Positions 42,541 to 50,852 of a DNA stretch of 64,000 nt are shown piece after piece. The position numbers were made by a program, and so were the translations under genes. The stretch lies in contig NZ_JAHLPN010000014.1 of NCBI RefSeq assembly GCF_018917935.1, positions 1-64,000 of the forward strand. Direction: 5' to 3'. The notes under the pieces were generated by a model that was not told where the DNA came from, made no database searches, and worked only from the letters and a program-made list of their open reading frames with translations. Source of the stretch: Kineothrix sp. MSJ-39 (lineage in GTDB: Bacteria > Bacillota > Clostridia > Lachnospirales > Lachnospiraceae). Within the stretch, counting starts at the first letter, position 1, and the number at the start of each line of letters is the position of its first letter.

Positions 42541-45387
42541 TTACATCCATCTTTTCAGCACGTCGCAAAGCTTATTCATATCAAGCGGTTTTGCCACATG
42601 CTCGTTCATGCCCGCAGCTTTTGCCATAACCACATCTTCGGTAAACGCATTCGCCGTCATGGCAATGATCGGAAGCTTTCCGGTCCATTCTCTTTCCATT
42701 GAACGGATCGCAGTTGCTGCCTGATAACCATTGATCTTTGGCATCTGGATATCCATGAATACAAGAGCGTAGTAACCATCCTCCACTGTTTCTATTCTTG
42801 TGATCGCTTCCTGTCCGTCCGCCACTGTTTCTACCGTTGCGCCGGTCATCTCGATGATCTCTTTTGCAATTTCACTGTTCAGCTCGTTGTCCTCAACTAA
42901 CAAAATTCTTTTTCCCGTATAATTGCTCTTGCGGATCCCATCCAGATAGGTATCTGCCCTCTGGTGCGTTCCCCGCACAATATCATGCAGCGCTCTGGAA
43001 ATCTTCGACTTAAACATCGGCTTTGTAATAAAGGCATCAACACCTGCTGCCTTTGCTTCTTCCTCGATCTCCGCGTAATCATAGGCTGACATCACAATGA
43101 TCGTAACCTCACGTCCGACGATCTTCCGGATCCGTCTGGTTGCCTCAATACCGTCCATTCCGGGCATCTGCCAGTCCATAATGATCGCGAAGTAATCATC
43201 CATGCGTGTATGGCGTTCCTTTACCTTTTCGATCGCCAGAAGACCGGAATCCACCCATTCTCCCTTAATTCCGATATCCTGCAGGATTGCAACAGTTCCT
43301 TCGCAGCAGACATGATCATCATCCACCACCAGCACAGGGAGATCCACCAGTTCTTCGATCTTTTCGCTTTGTTCTTCCTGCAGTTTCAGGAAAATATCGA
43401 CAATAAAGCGGCTTCCTTTTCCCGGTTTACTTTCCACCTTGATATTACCGCCCATCATGGATACGATGTTTTTGGTGATCGCCATGCCAAGACCTGTCCC
43501 CTGGATCCGGGAAGTTCTCTTATCATCCACCCTGGTAAACGGTTCAAATATGACTTTCAAAAAGTCCTCACTCATACCGATTCCATTATCTTCCACGATA
43601 AACTCGTAACAGCCGATGTCCTTATGCCCCGTCTGCTTTTCCTCAATTGAGAAGAGGATCGTTCCGCCATCCGGTGTGTATTTAATGGCGTTACTCATGA
43701 TATTCGTAAATACCTGCTGGATCCGCAGGCTGTCACCACGTACATTTTCATGCTCGATCCGGCGAAGATGCATCTCAAACCGGTGATGATGCGCTGCCAG
43801 TGAGTCTTTTACCATGGCGATCAGATTGTCGGTCAGCTCCGACAAATTAAATTCTTCCTCCGTCAGAGAAACATTACCGCTTTCTATCCGGCTCATATCA
43901 AGCACTTCATTGATCAGTCCAAGCAGGTGTCTGCTGGACTGTGTGATCGTGGAAAGACAGTCGATCACCTTTTCTTTCTGATCGATATTTGCGCCTGCAA
44001 TGGCAGTCATCCCGACAATGGCATTCATTGGTGTCCGGATATCATGGGACATATTTGCCAGGAACTCCGTCTTTGCCCTGCTGGCTTTTGTTGCTGCATC
44101 AAATGCATCCTTGAGCGCCTGTCTGGATTTGATCTCCGCTTCTTTTTCTGCCGTGATATCCTGTGACACCAGAAGTACCTGTGTCAGGCGGCCATCCTTC
44201 CATGCATGCGGAAGCACTACCATCTGTTTATACTTATTTTCTTTTGGCATGCTGTATTCAAACTGGATCGCATCATCCGTTGTTTTCAACTCACTTTGCA
44301 GGTTAGCCATAGACAAATAATCTTCCAGTTTTTCATCCTCAGCCAGCGGAATACAGTATTCCGAAATCTGACTGATCCAGTTTGTATAACCACCGTTTTT
44401 TTCGAAAATGGTCTCTGCATGCTCCATTTCATAATACTGGTACGTATCTGTGTCCAGATTACAGATCACAAAACGATTCACCAGCCGGATCAGAGACTGG
44501 ATGACCTGATCCATCTCTTCATTTTTTGCACGCAGGCTGTAATAATTCTGTCTTTCTATCTCTGCCTGTTTTTCCGCATTGATATTGACAAAAATACCTA
44601 TAATTCTGCGGACGCTGCCATCGATACGTCTGCTGACTTCCGCATTGGCACGGAACCATTCATAACTCCCGTCCTGCATTTTCATACGGTATTCTACATT
44701 ATATTTCTTAAAATCCGTCTTATCCTCAATAGCGCACATCAGAGCGTTTAACGTCTGTTCCTTGTCATCCGGATGCAGAAGATCCGACCAGGAAGACAGT
44801 TCATTCGGGAAGTCGATCACACTGTGATAACCGAGCATTTCCCGGAACCGACGTCCCCAGACGACTCTGGTAATCCTGCCTTCTTCATCGCAGTCAAAAT
44901 ACCAGGAACCGGATTTTATCACACTGTTTACCAGCGTCATGTTATAGCTTTCCCAATTCAGTCTGACCGCAAGCACCCAGATTGGTCTGCCACTTGTGTC
45001 AACAGAATCCTCCTTGTAGAGCTGCATATCCAGAAGATCGCCGTTCTTTGCGATCATCCGACACTCTCCACGTTCCTGCGCCTGCATAAAATGTGCCAGA
45101 GAAAACAATTCCCTGTCCGATTCACAGACCAGCTCCACCAGTGATCCGCCTGTTTTTTCCATCATTTCTTCAAATTCATAATCCAGATTTTTCAGAAAAA
45201 AACGGCTGGCAGATAAAATAGAGAGTTTCTCATCATAATAGCCGCTCACAACACCGACCGCATAACAATTTTCAATGGCATGGCTCATCGCCGAAAGACT
45301 TTCCTCTCCAACTGCGCGGATATCCCCGGAATATAGATTTTCTTCCTCGAACGGTATAAACTCCGTTTGAAACATTTCACTTCTCAT
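42541..45387 (-). CDS. PAS-containing hybrid histidine kinase with two receivers
   Basis: This 948-residue protein appears cytoplasmic. PAS-like domains occupy about 25-420 (for example the PAS/PAC segment around YNVEYRMKMQDGSYEWFRANAEV). A HisKA domain carries the phospho-acceptor in NMSHDIRTPMNAI (about 446-450), followed by HATPase_c (NIMSNAIKYTPDGG, DNGIGMS, GTGLGMAI). Two receiver domains follow, with acceptor Asp near 736 (IIMDWQMPG) and near 877 (VFMDIQMPK). There is no output domain, so signal passes by phosphorelay. The 5' leader contains a class I c-di-GMP riboswitch, making expression responsive to c-di-GMP. AAGGGA precedes the ATG. Confidence 0.93.
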   Translation of the reverse strand: MRSEMFQTEFIPFEEENLYSGDIRAVGEESLSAMSHAIENCYAVGVVSGYYDEKLSILSASRFFLKNLDYEFEEMMEKTGGSLVELVCESDRELFSLAHFMQAQERGECRMIAKNGDLLDMQLYKEDSVDTSGRPIWVLAVRLNWESYNMTLVNSVIKSGSWYFDCDEEGRITRVVWGRRFREMLGYHSVIDFPNELSSWSDLLHPDDKEQTLNALMCAIEDKTDFKKYNVEYRMKMQDGSYEWFRANAEVSRRIDGSVRRIIGIFVNINAEKQAEIERQNYYSLRAKNEEMDQVIQSLIRLVNRFVICNLDTDTYQYYEMEHAETIFEKNGGYTNWISQISEYCIPLAEDEKLEDYLSMANLQSELKTTDDAIQFEYSMPKENKYKQMVVLPHAWKDGRLTQVLLVSQDITAEKEAEIKSRQALKDAFDAATKASRAKTEFLANMSHDIRTPMNAIVGMTAIAGANIDQKEKVIDCLSTITQSSRHLLGLINEVLDMSRIESGNVSLTEEEFNLSELTDNLIAMVKDSLAAHHHRFEMHLRRIEHENVRGDSLRIQQVFTNIMSNAIKYTPDGGTILFSIEEKQTGHKDIGCYEFIVEDNGIGMSEDFLKVIFEPFTRVDDKRTSRIQGTGLGMAITKNIVSMMGGNIKVESKPGKGSRFIVDIFLKLQEEQSEKIEELVDLPVLVVDDDHVCCEGTVAILQDIGIKGEWVDSGLLAIEKVKERHTRMDDYFAIIMDWQMPGMDGIEATRRIRKIVGREVTIIVMSAYDYAEIEEEAKAAGVDAFITKPMFKSKISRALHDIVRGTHQRADTYLDGIRKSNYTGKRILLVEDNELNSEIAKEIIEMTGATVETVADGQEAITRIETVEDGYYALVFMDIQMPKINGYQAATAIRSMEREWTGKLPIIAMTANAFTEDVVMAKAAGMNEHVAKPLDMNKLCDVLKRWM

Positions 45388-45477
45388 CGCATTATCCCTT
45401 ACAAAAATATAAGCGTACTACTTTACATATAAAAGGCAAAGCAGCACGCTCGATCTTCGAACACAATATCTTTTAAT

Positions 45478-45555
45478 AAAAGGCAACTGGCTGCCATCTT
45501 ACAGGCCCTATAGCTTTGCGTCACAGTCTTTCGACTGCTTTGCCCAATATTCATT
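45478..45555 (-). promoter_or_regulatory. c-di-GMP class I (GEMM-I) riboswitch
   Basis: On the minus strand the conserved core is clear: GGGCAAAGC, a P2 stem capped by GAAA (AGTC-GAAA-GACT), then TGACGCAAAGC, TATAGGGCCT, and the tetraloop-receptor side GGCAGCCAGTTGCC. It lies about 90 bases upstream of the hybrid kinase. CTGCTTTGCC at 45444-45435 on the minus strand is perfectly complementary to GGCAAAGCAG in the aptamer, offering an alternative fold followed by TTTTAT. Confidence 0.92.
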
Positions 45556-45569
45556 TGTGATACAGGGGT

Positions 45570-45598
45570 ATTTTACAGAATTTCTTTTTTTCTGTAAA
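45570..45598 (-). promoter_or_regulatory. Promoter in an inverted repeat before the riboswitch
   Basis: TTTACA and TAAAAT are 17 bases apart. The arms TTTACAGAA (45590-45598) and TTCTGTAAA (45572-45580) form an inverted repeat that overlaps both boxes, suggesting a protein operator. Confidence 0.55.
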
Positions 45599-45664
45599 GA
45601 TTCTTTTTAACAGAATATCGCTTACTTTTTGCAATATATTGCTCAGTGAATATAATATAATGAA

Positions 45665-45720
45665 TGTGCATCCTTGCAGATCTTTTTATGTGATAGGAAT
45701 ATTCTATCACATAAAAAGTG
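45665..45720. repeat. Hairpin element, family 2
   Basis: TGTGCATCCTTGCAGATC is followed by a T-run and GTGATAGGAATATTCTATCAC. It matches 165-222 (TGCGCATCCTCGCGGAGC, T-run, GTAATAGGAA/TTTCCTATTAC). Both lie beside the terminator of a minus-strand gene. Confidence 0.55.
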
Positions 45721-45746
45721 CCCCGGATCGCTCCGGGGCACTTTTC
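45713..45746 (-). terminator. Terminator of first hsp20 gene
   Basis: AAAAGTGCCCCGGA/TCCGGGGCACTTTT with a short loop and T-run. A very similar stem ends the second hsp20 gene (51916-51943). Confidence 0.9.
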
Positions 45747-45755
45747 GCTAACTTA

Positions 45756-46217
45756 TCATCCTTCAATTGCAATGTAACCTTTGTTTTCTACAGCAGGCTT
45801 TGCTTCTTTCTTTGGAACAAAGAGCTTTAAGATACCATGCTGGAAGGAAGCTTTGATATCTTCCTGCTTGATCTCTTCGCCAACATAGAAGCTACGCTCA
45901 CAAGCACCGGCATAACGCTCACGGCGGATGTATTTGCCGGATTTCTTATCTTCCTCGTCCTCATCAAGACCTCTTGCTGCACTGATGGTCAGATAACCAT
46001 TTTCAACGCTCGCTTTGATCTCATCTTTCTTAAATCCCGGAAGGTCTATCTCAAGCTCGTAGCCGTCATCCAGTTCCTTAATATCTGTACTCATCACATT
46101 TTTAGCTCTGTGTCCGTACAGCTTTTTCTCCATATTCTTGAAATCCTTATTGTCAAACCAAGGATCCTCGAAGAAATCTCCAAATAAATCGTTTCCAAAA
46201 ATACTAGGCATCAACAT
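45756..46217 (-). CDS. Hsp20 small heat shock protein
   Basis: This 153-residue alpha-crystallin-type chaperone holds unfolding proteins in a refoldable state. The alpha-crystallin domain runs from about 40 to 140 (YELEIDLPGFKKDEIKASVENGYLTISAARG), with the conserved G-I-L near the end (FQHGILKLFVPK). The N-terminus MLMPSIFGNDLFGDFFEDPW is shared with the paralogue at 51948-52403. A CIRCE operator overlaps the promoter, so HrcA should repress it at normal temperature. Confidence 0.95.
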   Translation of the reverse strand: MLMPSIFGNDLFGDFFEDPWFDNKDFKNMEKKLYGHRAKNVMSTDIKELDDGYELEIDLPGFKKDEIKASVENGYLTISAARGLDEDEEDKKSGKYIRRERYAGACERSFYVGEEIKQEDIKASFQHGILKLFVPKKEAKPAVENKGYIAIEG

Positions 46218-46326
46218 AAGTCATCCATCCTTTCTATCATTAAAAACCATTTGTTTTGATGTCAAATCAGAACCGGAAGATCTGGAACTTTCTTTCTTTT
46301 TATTCCTCTTCCTTTGTTCTATAACT

Positions 46327-46369
46327 GTTATAACACCTAGCATTAGCACTGTCAATAGGTGAGTGCTAA
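46327..46369 (-). promoter_or_regulatory. CIRCE operator and promoter of first hsp20 gene
   Basis: TTAGCACT-N11-AGTGCTAA (46343-46369) is the HrcA operator. On the minus strand a perfect TTGACA (46350-46355) lies inside the CIRCE spacer, 17 bases from TATAAC (46327-46332), so HrcA binding would block polymerase. Confidence 0.92.
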
Positions 46370-46412
46370 TTTTTTGTGAAGATTTTGTGAACGCTATGCG
46401 CTTTGTTACTCT

Positions 46413-47120
46413 TTATTCCGTGATATTTAAAGAGTATACCCAGTCCTTTACATCCTGGTCGTCTGCAGCCGAGCTGAATCGCTGTCCGTCCTGCCAGTCA
46501 CCTGTTCCTGCCATTTCAGCCAGCAGCTTTCCACTGTCTCCGATACCGGAAGAAGCTGATGTACAAAATGGGATTACGGTCTTACCTGTAAAATCATTGT
46601 CCTTCACAAAATTATTTACAGACCATGCAGCAGTTCCCCACCAGATCGGATATCCGATCAGAACTGTATCATAGTCTTCCCAGTGATCCGGTGTTTCCTG
46701 TGTCAGTTCCACGTTTCTGAGGCTTTCATCGTCATGTTCTCTGGATACTCTGCTGTCTTCATTGGACCAGTTCAGGTCATCCCCTGTATATGGCTCCACC
46801 GGTGTGATCTCAAACAGATCTGCTCCCGCTGTATCTGCGATCGTCTGTGCAACTGCTGCTGTGCTGCCTGTTGCAGAATAAAATACAACAAGTGTTTTTC
46901 CTTCTGAAACAGTCTGCGCCTCCGTTTCCTGTGTATCTGTCGTATCCGTCACTGCATCTGTGGCATCATCTGGCACTTCTGCAGCATCTGCTACTGTTTC
47001 TGTATCCTGACTTTCTACTGCCGGTGCATCCGCTTCCGCCTGATCGGAAGTACTGCCGCAGCCTGTCAATATGCCTGCGAGCATACTCACTGCCAACACT
47101 GTACATAACCACTTTCTCAT
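46413..47120 (-). CDS. Flavodoxin-like lipoprotein
   Basis: This 235-residue protein has a lipoprotein signal (lipobox LTGC), an Asp/Thr/Glu-rich tether of about 50 residues and a flavodoxin fold (about 75-235). The FMN phosphate loop is VVFYSATGSTAAV; IGYPIWWGTAAW is the typical isoalloxazine-side loop. Flavodoxins are normally cytoplasmic, so an exported, lipid-anchored copy suggests surface redox chemistry. It lies 19 bases downstream of the aldo/keto reductase and is probably co-transcribed under MerR control. Confidence 0.9.
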   Translation of the reverse strand: MRKWLCTVLAVSMLAGILTGCGSTSDQAEADAPAVESQDTETVADAAEVPDDATDAVTDTTDTQETEAQTVSEGKTLVVFYSATGSTAAVAQTIADTAGADLFEITPVEPYTGDDLNWSNEDSRVSREHDDESLRNVELTQETPDHWEDYDTVLIGYPIWWGTAAWSVNNFVKDNDFTGKTVIPFCTSASSGIGDSGKLLAEMAGTGDWQDGQRFSSAADDQDVKDWVYSLNITE

Positions 47121-47139
47121 TATTTCTTACCTGCCTCTC

Positions 47140-48027
47140 TTACCAGTTTTTCTTTTCTTTTGCACTGTCATGGTTCTTTTTTCTTTCTTCTACCATCTTC
47201 ACAAACCACTCTACCATATTCGGATCCTGATGAGAGAAGAATGCGCTTTCTGCCTTATCCAGCTCTGCGATCTTCTGCATATCGTCCTCGGACAAATCAA
47301 AATCAAAGACGTTAAAGTTCTCTTCCATTCTTTCTATATGTGTGGATTTCGGAATCACTACAACGCCTCTCTGGATATGCCAGCGCAGCATCACCTGTGC
47401 AGGTGTTTTTCCATATTTCTTTGCGATCTCTGCAATGACCGGGTTATCAAATGTACCGCCTCTGCCTTCACCGAACGGAGCCCATGCTTCCAACTGGATG
47501 TCATACTTGTCTGCCCATTCTTTCATTTCCTTCTGCTGATTGAAAATATGCGTTTCTACCTGATTGATCATCGGTTTGATCCGGTTAAAGGATGCAAAAT
47601 CAACCATTCTGTCTACATAAAAATTGGAAATACCGATTGCTCTGATCTTACCTGCTTCGTACAGTTCTTCCAATGCACGATATGCACCGTATGCATCTGA
47701 AAATGGCTGATGTAACAGTACCAGATCCAGATAATCTGTTTTCAGTTTTCTCATGGATTCCAAAACAGATGCTTTTGCCTGTTCGTATCCGTAGTGTTCT
47801 ACCCATACTTTTGTTGTCAGGAAGATCTCTTCTCTCGGAATACCGGATTCTGCGATCGCTTCTCCAACTTCTTCTTCATTAAAATAGCTCTGCGCTGTAT
47901 CGATCGCTCTGTATCCCACCTTTAAAGCATCCAGAACACATCTTTTGCACTCCTCTTTGGTTACCTGATAAACACCATATCCTAAAATCGGCATTTTTAC
48001 GCCATTGTTTAAAGTTACATATTCCAT
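47140..48027 (-). CDS. Aldo/keto reductase
   Basis: This 295-residue NADPH-dependent oxidoreductase reduces aldehydes or ketones. The catalytic tetrad is visible: Asp and Tyr in RAIDTAQSYFNE, Lys in FLTTKVWVE, and His in LVLLHQPF. The NADPH-binding IPKSTHIERMEEN is near the C-terminus. A MerR regulator is divergent and a MerR-type 19-base-spaced promoter lies upstream, so the gene is probably induced by a reactive electrophile or other stress. Confidence 0.94.
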   Translation of the reverse strand: MEYVTLNNGVKMPILGYGVYQVTKEECKRCVLDALKVGYRAIDTAQSYFNEEEVGEAIAESGIPREEIFLTTKVWVEHYGYEQAKASVLESMRKLKTDYLDLVLLHQPFSDAYGAYRALEELYEAGKIRAIGISNFYVDRMVDFASFNRIKPMINQVETHIFNQQKEMKEWADKYDIQLEAWAPFGEGRGGTFDNPVIAEIAKKYGKTPAQVMLRWHIQRGVVVIPKSTHIERMEENFNVFDFDLSEDDMQKIAELDKAESAFFSHQDPNMVEWFVKMVEERKKNHDSAKEKKNW

Positions 48028-48070
48028 TGTTTGTCCTCCTTACTTGCTATTGTTTACTTTTTATGATACG

Positions 48071-48101
48071 ATCATATCAGTCGGTAGTAGCTACCGGTCA
48101 A
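48071..48101 (-). promoter_or_regulatory. MerR-type promoter/operator
   Basis: On the minus strand TTGACC (48096-48101) and TATGAT (48071-48076) are 19 bases apart, the over-long spacer typical of MerR-activated promoters. The spacer contains the dyad CGGTAG-TAG-CTACCG. It drives the aldo/keto reductase and flavodoxin genes. Confidence 0.85.
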
Positions 48102-48188
48102 GCGTTTTGTGAAAATAATGTTGTGAAAATAATGTGAACTTGGCAGAAACATTCTGCTTCCGATTCTATCACAGAAAGGAGTAATGAA

Positions 48189-48599
48189 ATGTATTCCATG
48201 AAAGAAGCCTGCCAGCAGACAGGAATGACTTATGAAAATCTGAAATTTTACTGCAATGAAGGACTTATCCCAAATGTGAAGCGTGACAAACGTAATTACC
48301 GCGTTTTTGATGAACATGACATCAAATGGATCAACAGCCTGAATTGTCTGAAGGGCTGTGGCATGAGTATCTCAGAAATGAAAGAATACCTTGCACTTTG
48401 TCTGCAGGGCGAACGCTCTATCCCGCAGCGCAAGGTCATTTTAGAAAAGAAAAAAGAAGCCCTGCTTTCATCTATGGAAGAACTGCAGAAATCAGTTGCT
48501 TATATAGACTGGAAGCAAAGCTTCTATGATGATGTTTTAGCCGGCAGGACAGCATACTACAGCAATCTTGTCCCGGAGCTGATGAAAGATACCGATTAG
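48189..48599 (+). CDS. MerR-family transcriptional regulator
   Basis: This 136-residue regulator has an N-terminal winged helix (MYSMKEACQQTGMTYENLKFYCNEGLIPNVKRD, about 1-35) and a dimerisation helix. It has few cysteines in the C-terminal part, so it is probably not a metal sensor and belongs with regulators of detoxifying reductases. It is divergent from the aldo/keto reductase, with a single palindromic operator between them. AAAGGAG precedes the ATG. Confidence 0.9.
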   Translation: MYSMKEACQQTGMTYENLKFYCNEGLIPNVKRDKRNYRVFDEHDIKWINSLNCLKGCGMSISEMKEYLALCLQGERSIPQRKVILEKKKEALLSSMEELQKSVAYIDWKQSFYDDVLAGRTAYYSNLVPELMKDTD

Positions 48600-48609
48600 C
48601 CGCCCGCAA

Positions 48610-50511
48610 TCAGCATTTCTTATACTGCAAAAGGGTCTGATACAAAAGCGGCGGATCGATCGGTTTTGGCAGGTGGCAGGTCATGCCTGCATGCAGGATC
48701 TCTTCTTTTTCTTCATCAAACGCATCCGCCGTCATGGCAATGATCGGAACCGTTCCCACATCCTTTCTGTTCAGCTCCCTGATCCGCTTTGTTGCCTCCA
48801 TTCCATTCATGACAGGCATATGGACATCCATTAACACAATGTCATAAAAGGCTTCTGTGGATTCCGCAAATTTTGTGACTGCTTCCTGTCCGTTGTTTGC
48901 TACATATACCACGCAGGCAAACTGTTCCAGGATTGCTTTTGCCACATAGATATTCAGCTCGTTATCTTCCACCAGAAGAATGTGCATATCCTTCAATCCA
49001 TCCTTACCGGTGCTGACCTCCTGCTCCTTTTTCGGTCTTTCGGCAAGTTCTACCGGCATTTCTATGACAAACTCCGTTCCCTTTCCCAGCTCACTCGTTA
49101 CTTCAATCGTACCATTCATCGCTTCCACAAGGCTTTTTACGATCGGAAGTCCCAGCCCGGTTCCTCTTACAAGGTCTCCCAGTTCTGACCGCTCCTGTAA
49201 AAACGGATCATACATATGCTTCTGGAATTCTTTGCTCATACCGATCCCGTTATCACGGACATACATACGCATTCCGACTTTCCCGTCCGTTTCTCCCTCA
49301 AGCTGAAACCGTTCTGATATAAACTCGATCGTTCCGCCTGTCGGTGTAAACTTCGCCGCATTGGACAGCAGATTAAAGAAAATCTGTGAAAAGCGCAGTC
49401 TGTCCACTTTAATGCAGTCTATGCCACATCTCATATCAAATACAAAATTGATCTGTTTCTCATCGATCAGCGGCTTGATGACCGTCTGAATGGAATCCTG
49501 GAATTCCTCTCTGGTAAACGGCCCTTCATGCAGTGTCATTTCACCGTTTTCAATCTTACTCAGATCCAGTATGTCATTGATCAGTCCCAGCAGAAATTTA
49601 CTGGAAGAATCTATTTTATTCAGATCATCCCGGATCGTCTGTATATTTTCTTCGCTCTTTGCCAGATGTGTCAGTCCTATGATCGCATTCATCGGTGTCC
49701 GGATATCATGGCTCATTCTGGATAAAAATTCTGTTTTTGCGTGCGCTGCGGCTTCTGCCTTATCCGCAGTCACTTTCAGTTCTTCATTCTTCTGTCGGAT
49801 CTCCTGATACAAGGCTCTTCTGCACTGATCTTCGATCGCCACATCACACCAGACGTAAATGACAGCATAACTTGCATTGATAATGAGCCAGCCCGGATGT
49901 GCGAGCTGTACCCATGTAAAGGCTGCTGTGATGGCAAAAAATGTCGTAAGCAGAATGGCATGAAACCGAGGGGTGATCCGCTTCCAGTAGACAAGCACAA
50001 GCAGTAATCCCATACCGGAATACAGCATGATAGAGCCAACTCCGACCGACATAAATAATATGCCCCGTTCATATTCTATTGTTTTGGAGAGTTTAAAGAA
50101 AAGACCGGTAACCGGATTGCTGACCGCCAGACAGGCATAGCACAGATAAGGGATCAGCATAACAGATATTCCTTTTCGGAGCTTTCCGGGTGTATCATCC
50201 TGATGGATCAGAACGTATGCATACCCTACCCAGGTTGCTGCCAGCAAAGGCATACTGATCACATAGATCGTCATTGAAATCTCATAAAACCACCAGTTCT
50301 TCGCATCATTCATGGCGACTGACGATATGATATCGATCAGCGCACTTATCATACTGAAGATCAGAACCAGATAAAAGGCATCACTTCGGATGTCCTGCGG
50401 GATCTTCCCCGCCCTTTGTGTTAATTTTCGTTCTTTTCGCAGTCCATATTCCTTGATAAACATGATCAGGAAAACCGCTAATGCAAAAAAATCGGTCTCT
50501 ACATGCCACAT
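48610..50511 (-). CDS. Membrane hybrid histidine kinase with receiver
   Basis: This 633-residue protein has about seven transmembrane helices (residues 5-225), a HisKA domain with phospho-acceptor in RMSHDIRTPMNAI (about 267), HATPase_c (NLLSNAAKFTPTGG, DNGIGMS, GTGLGLPIV), and a C-terminal receiver with acceptor Asp near 559 (VLMDVHMPV). No DNA-binding output is present, so it should act through a phosphorelay. The ATG at 50511 follows GGAGG. It is convergent with the MerR gene, with only ten bases between. Confidence 0.92.
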   Translation of the reverse strand: MWHVETDFFALAVFLIMFIKEYGLRKERKLTQRAGKIPQDIRSDAFYLVLIFSMISALIDIISSVAMNDAKNWWFYEISMTIYVISMPLLAATWVGYAYVLIHQDDTPGKLRKGISVMLIPYLCYACLAVSNPVTGLFFKLSKTIEYERGILFMSVGVGSIMLYSGMGLLLVLVYWKRITPRFHAILLTTFFAITAAFTWVQLAHPGWLIINASYAVIYVWCDVAIEDQCRRALYQEIRQKNEELKVTADKAEAAAHAKTEFLSRMSHDIRTPMNAIIGLTHLAKSEENIQTIRDDLNKIDSSSKFLLGLINDILDLSKIENGEMTLHEGPFTREEFQDSIQTVIKPLIDEKQINFVFDMRCGIDCIKVDRLRFSQIFFNLLSNAAKFTPTGGTIEFISERFQLEGETDGKVGMRMYVRDNGIGMSKEFQKHMYDPFLQERSELGDLVRGTGLGLPIVKSLVEAMNGTIEVTSELGKGTEFVIEMPVELAERPKKEQEVSTGKDGLKDMHILLVEDNELNIYVAKAILEQFACVVYVANNGQEAVTKFAESTEAFYDIVLMDVHMPVMNGMEATKRIRELNRKDVGTVPIIAMTADAFDEEKEEILHAGMTCHLPKPIDPPLLYQTLLQYKKC

Positions 50512-50852
50512 AATTTTTCCTCCGCAGCTTTTGCGCACGTGAACAGTTTCTACAAGTCTATCCCAACACAAAATTGACAAAAGTGTGCATTTTCTGTTGA
50601 TTAAGTGGCATTCTCAAGATTTAAATAAACATCCTAAAAAATTAGGGAATCGTACAATATCCACATTGAACGATTCCCTATTCTGGATTATTCCAAGCAT
50701 CATAACTATGATAGCTTATTACTTTCTACTCAGCTTCCCCATAATTCAGGACAGCGCTCTGTGGTGCTGTACTTCGTTCTTACCCTGTCCATATGGGTAA
50801 GATCATGACTTATTTCATACTTTACCACAGGAAAGTACATTTGTCGAGCAAT
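50512..50852. other. Gene-free interval
   Basis: No gene is supported. It contains the dnaJ-like terminator (50643-50680) and a small dyad CTTACCC/GGGTAAG near 50779-50801. Nothing else stands out. Confidence 0.55.
50643..50680 (-). terminator. Terminator of dnaJ-like gene
   Basis: TAGGGAATCGT/ACGATTCCCTA with a 16-base loop is followed by a run of T residues on the minus strand. It lies 170 bases beyond the stop codon. Confidence 0.6.

Larger units (their letters stand above)
45388..45755. other. Riboswitch leader and hairpins between kinase and hsp20
   Basis: There is no gene in these 368 bases. From left to right they hold the kinase leader with a 10-base antisense element (45435-45444), the c-di-GMP riboswitch, a promoter within an inverted repeat (45570-45598), a hairpin (45686-45719) and the Hsp20 terminator. 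Confidence 0.7.
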
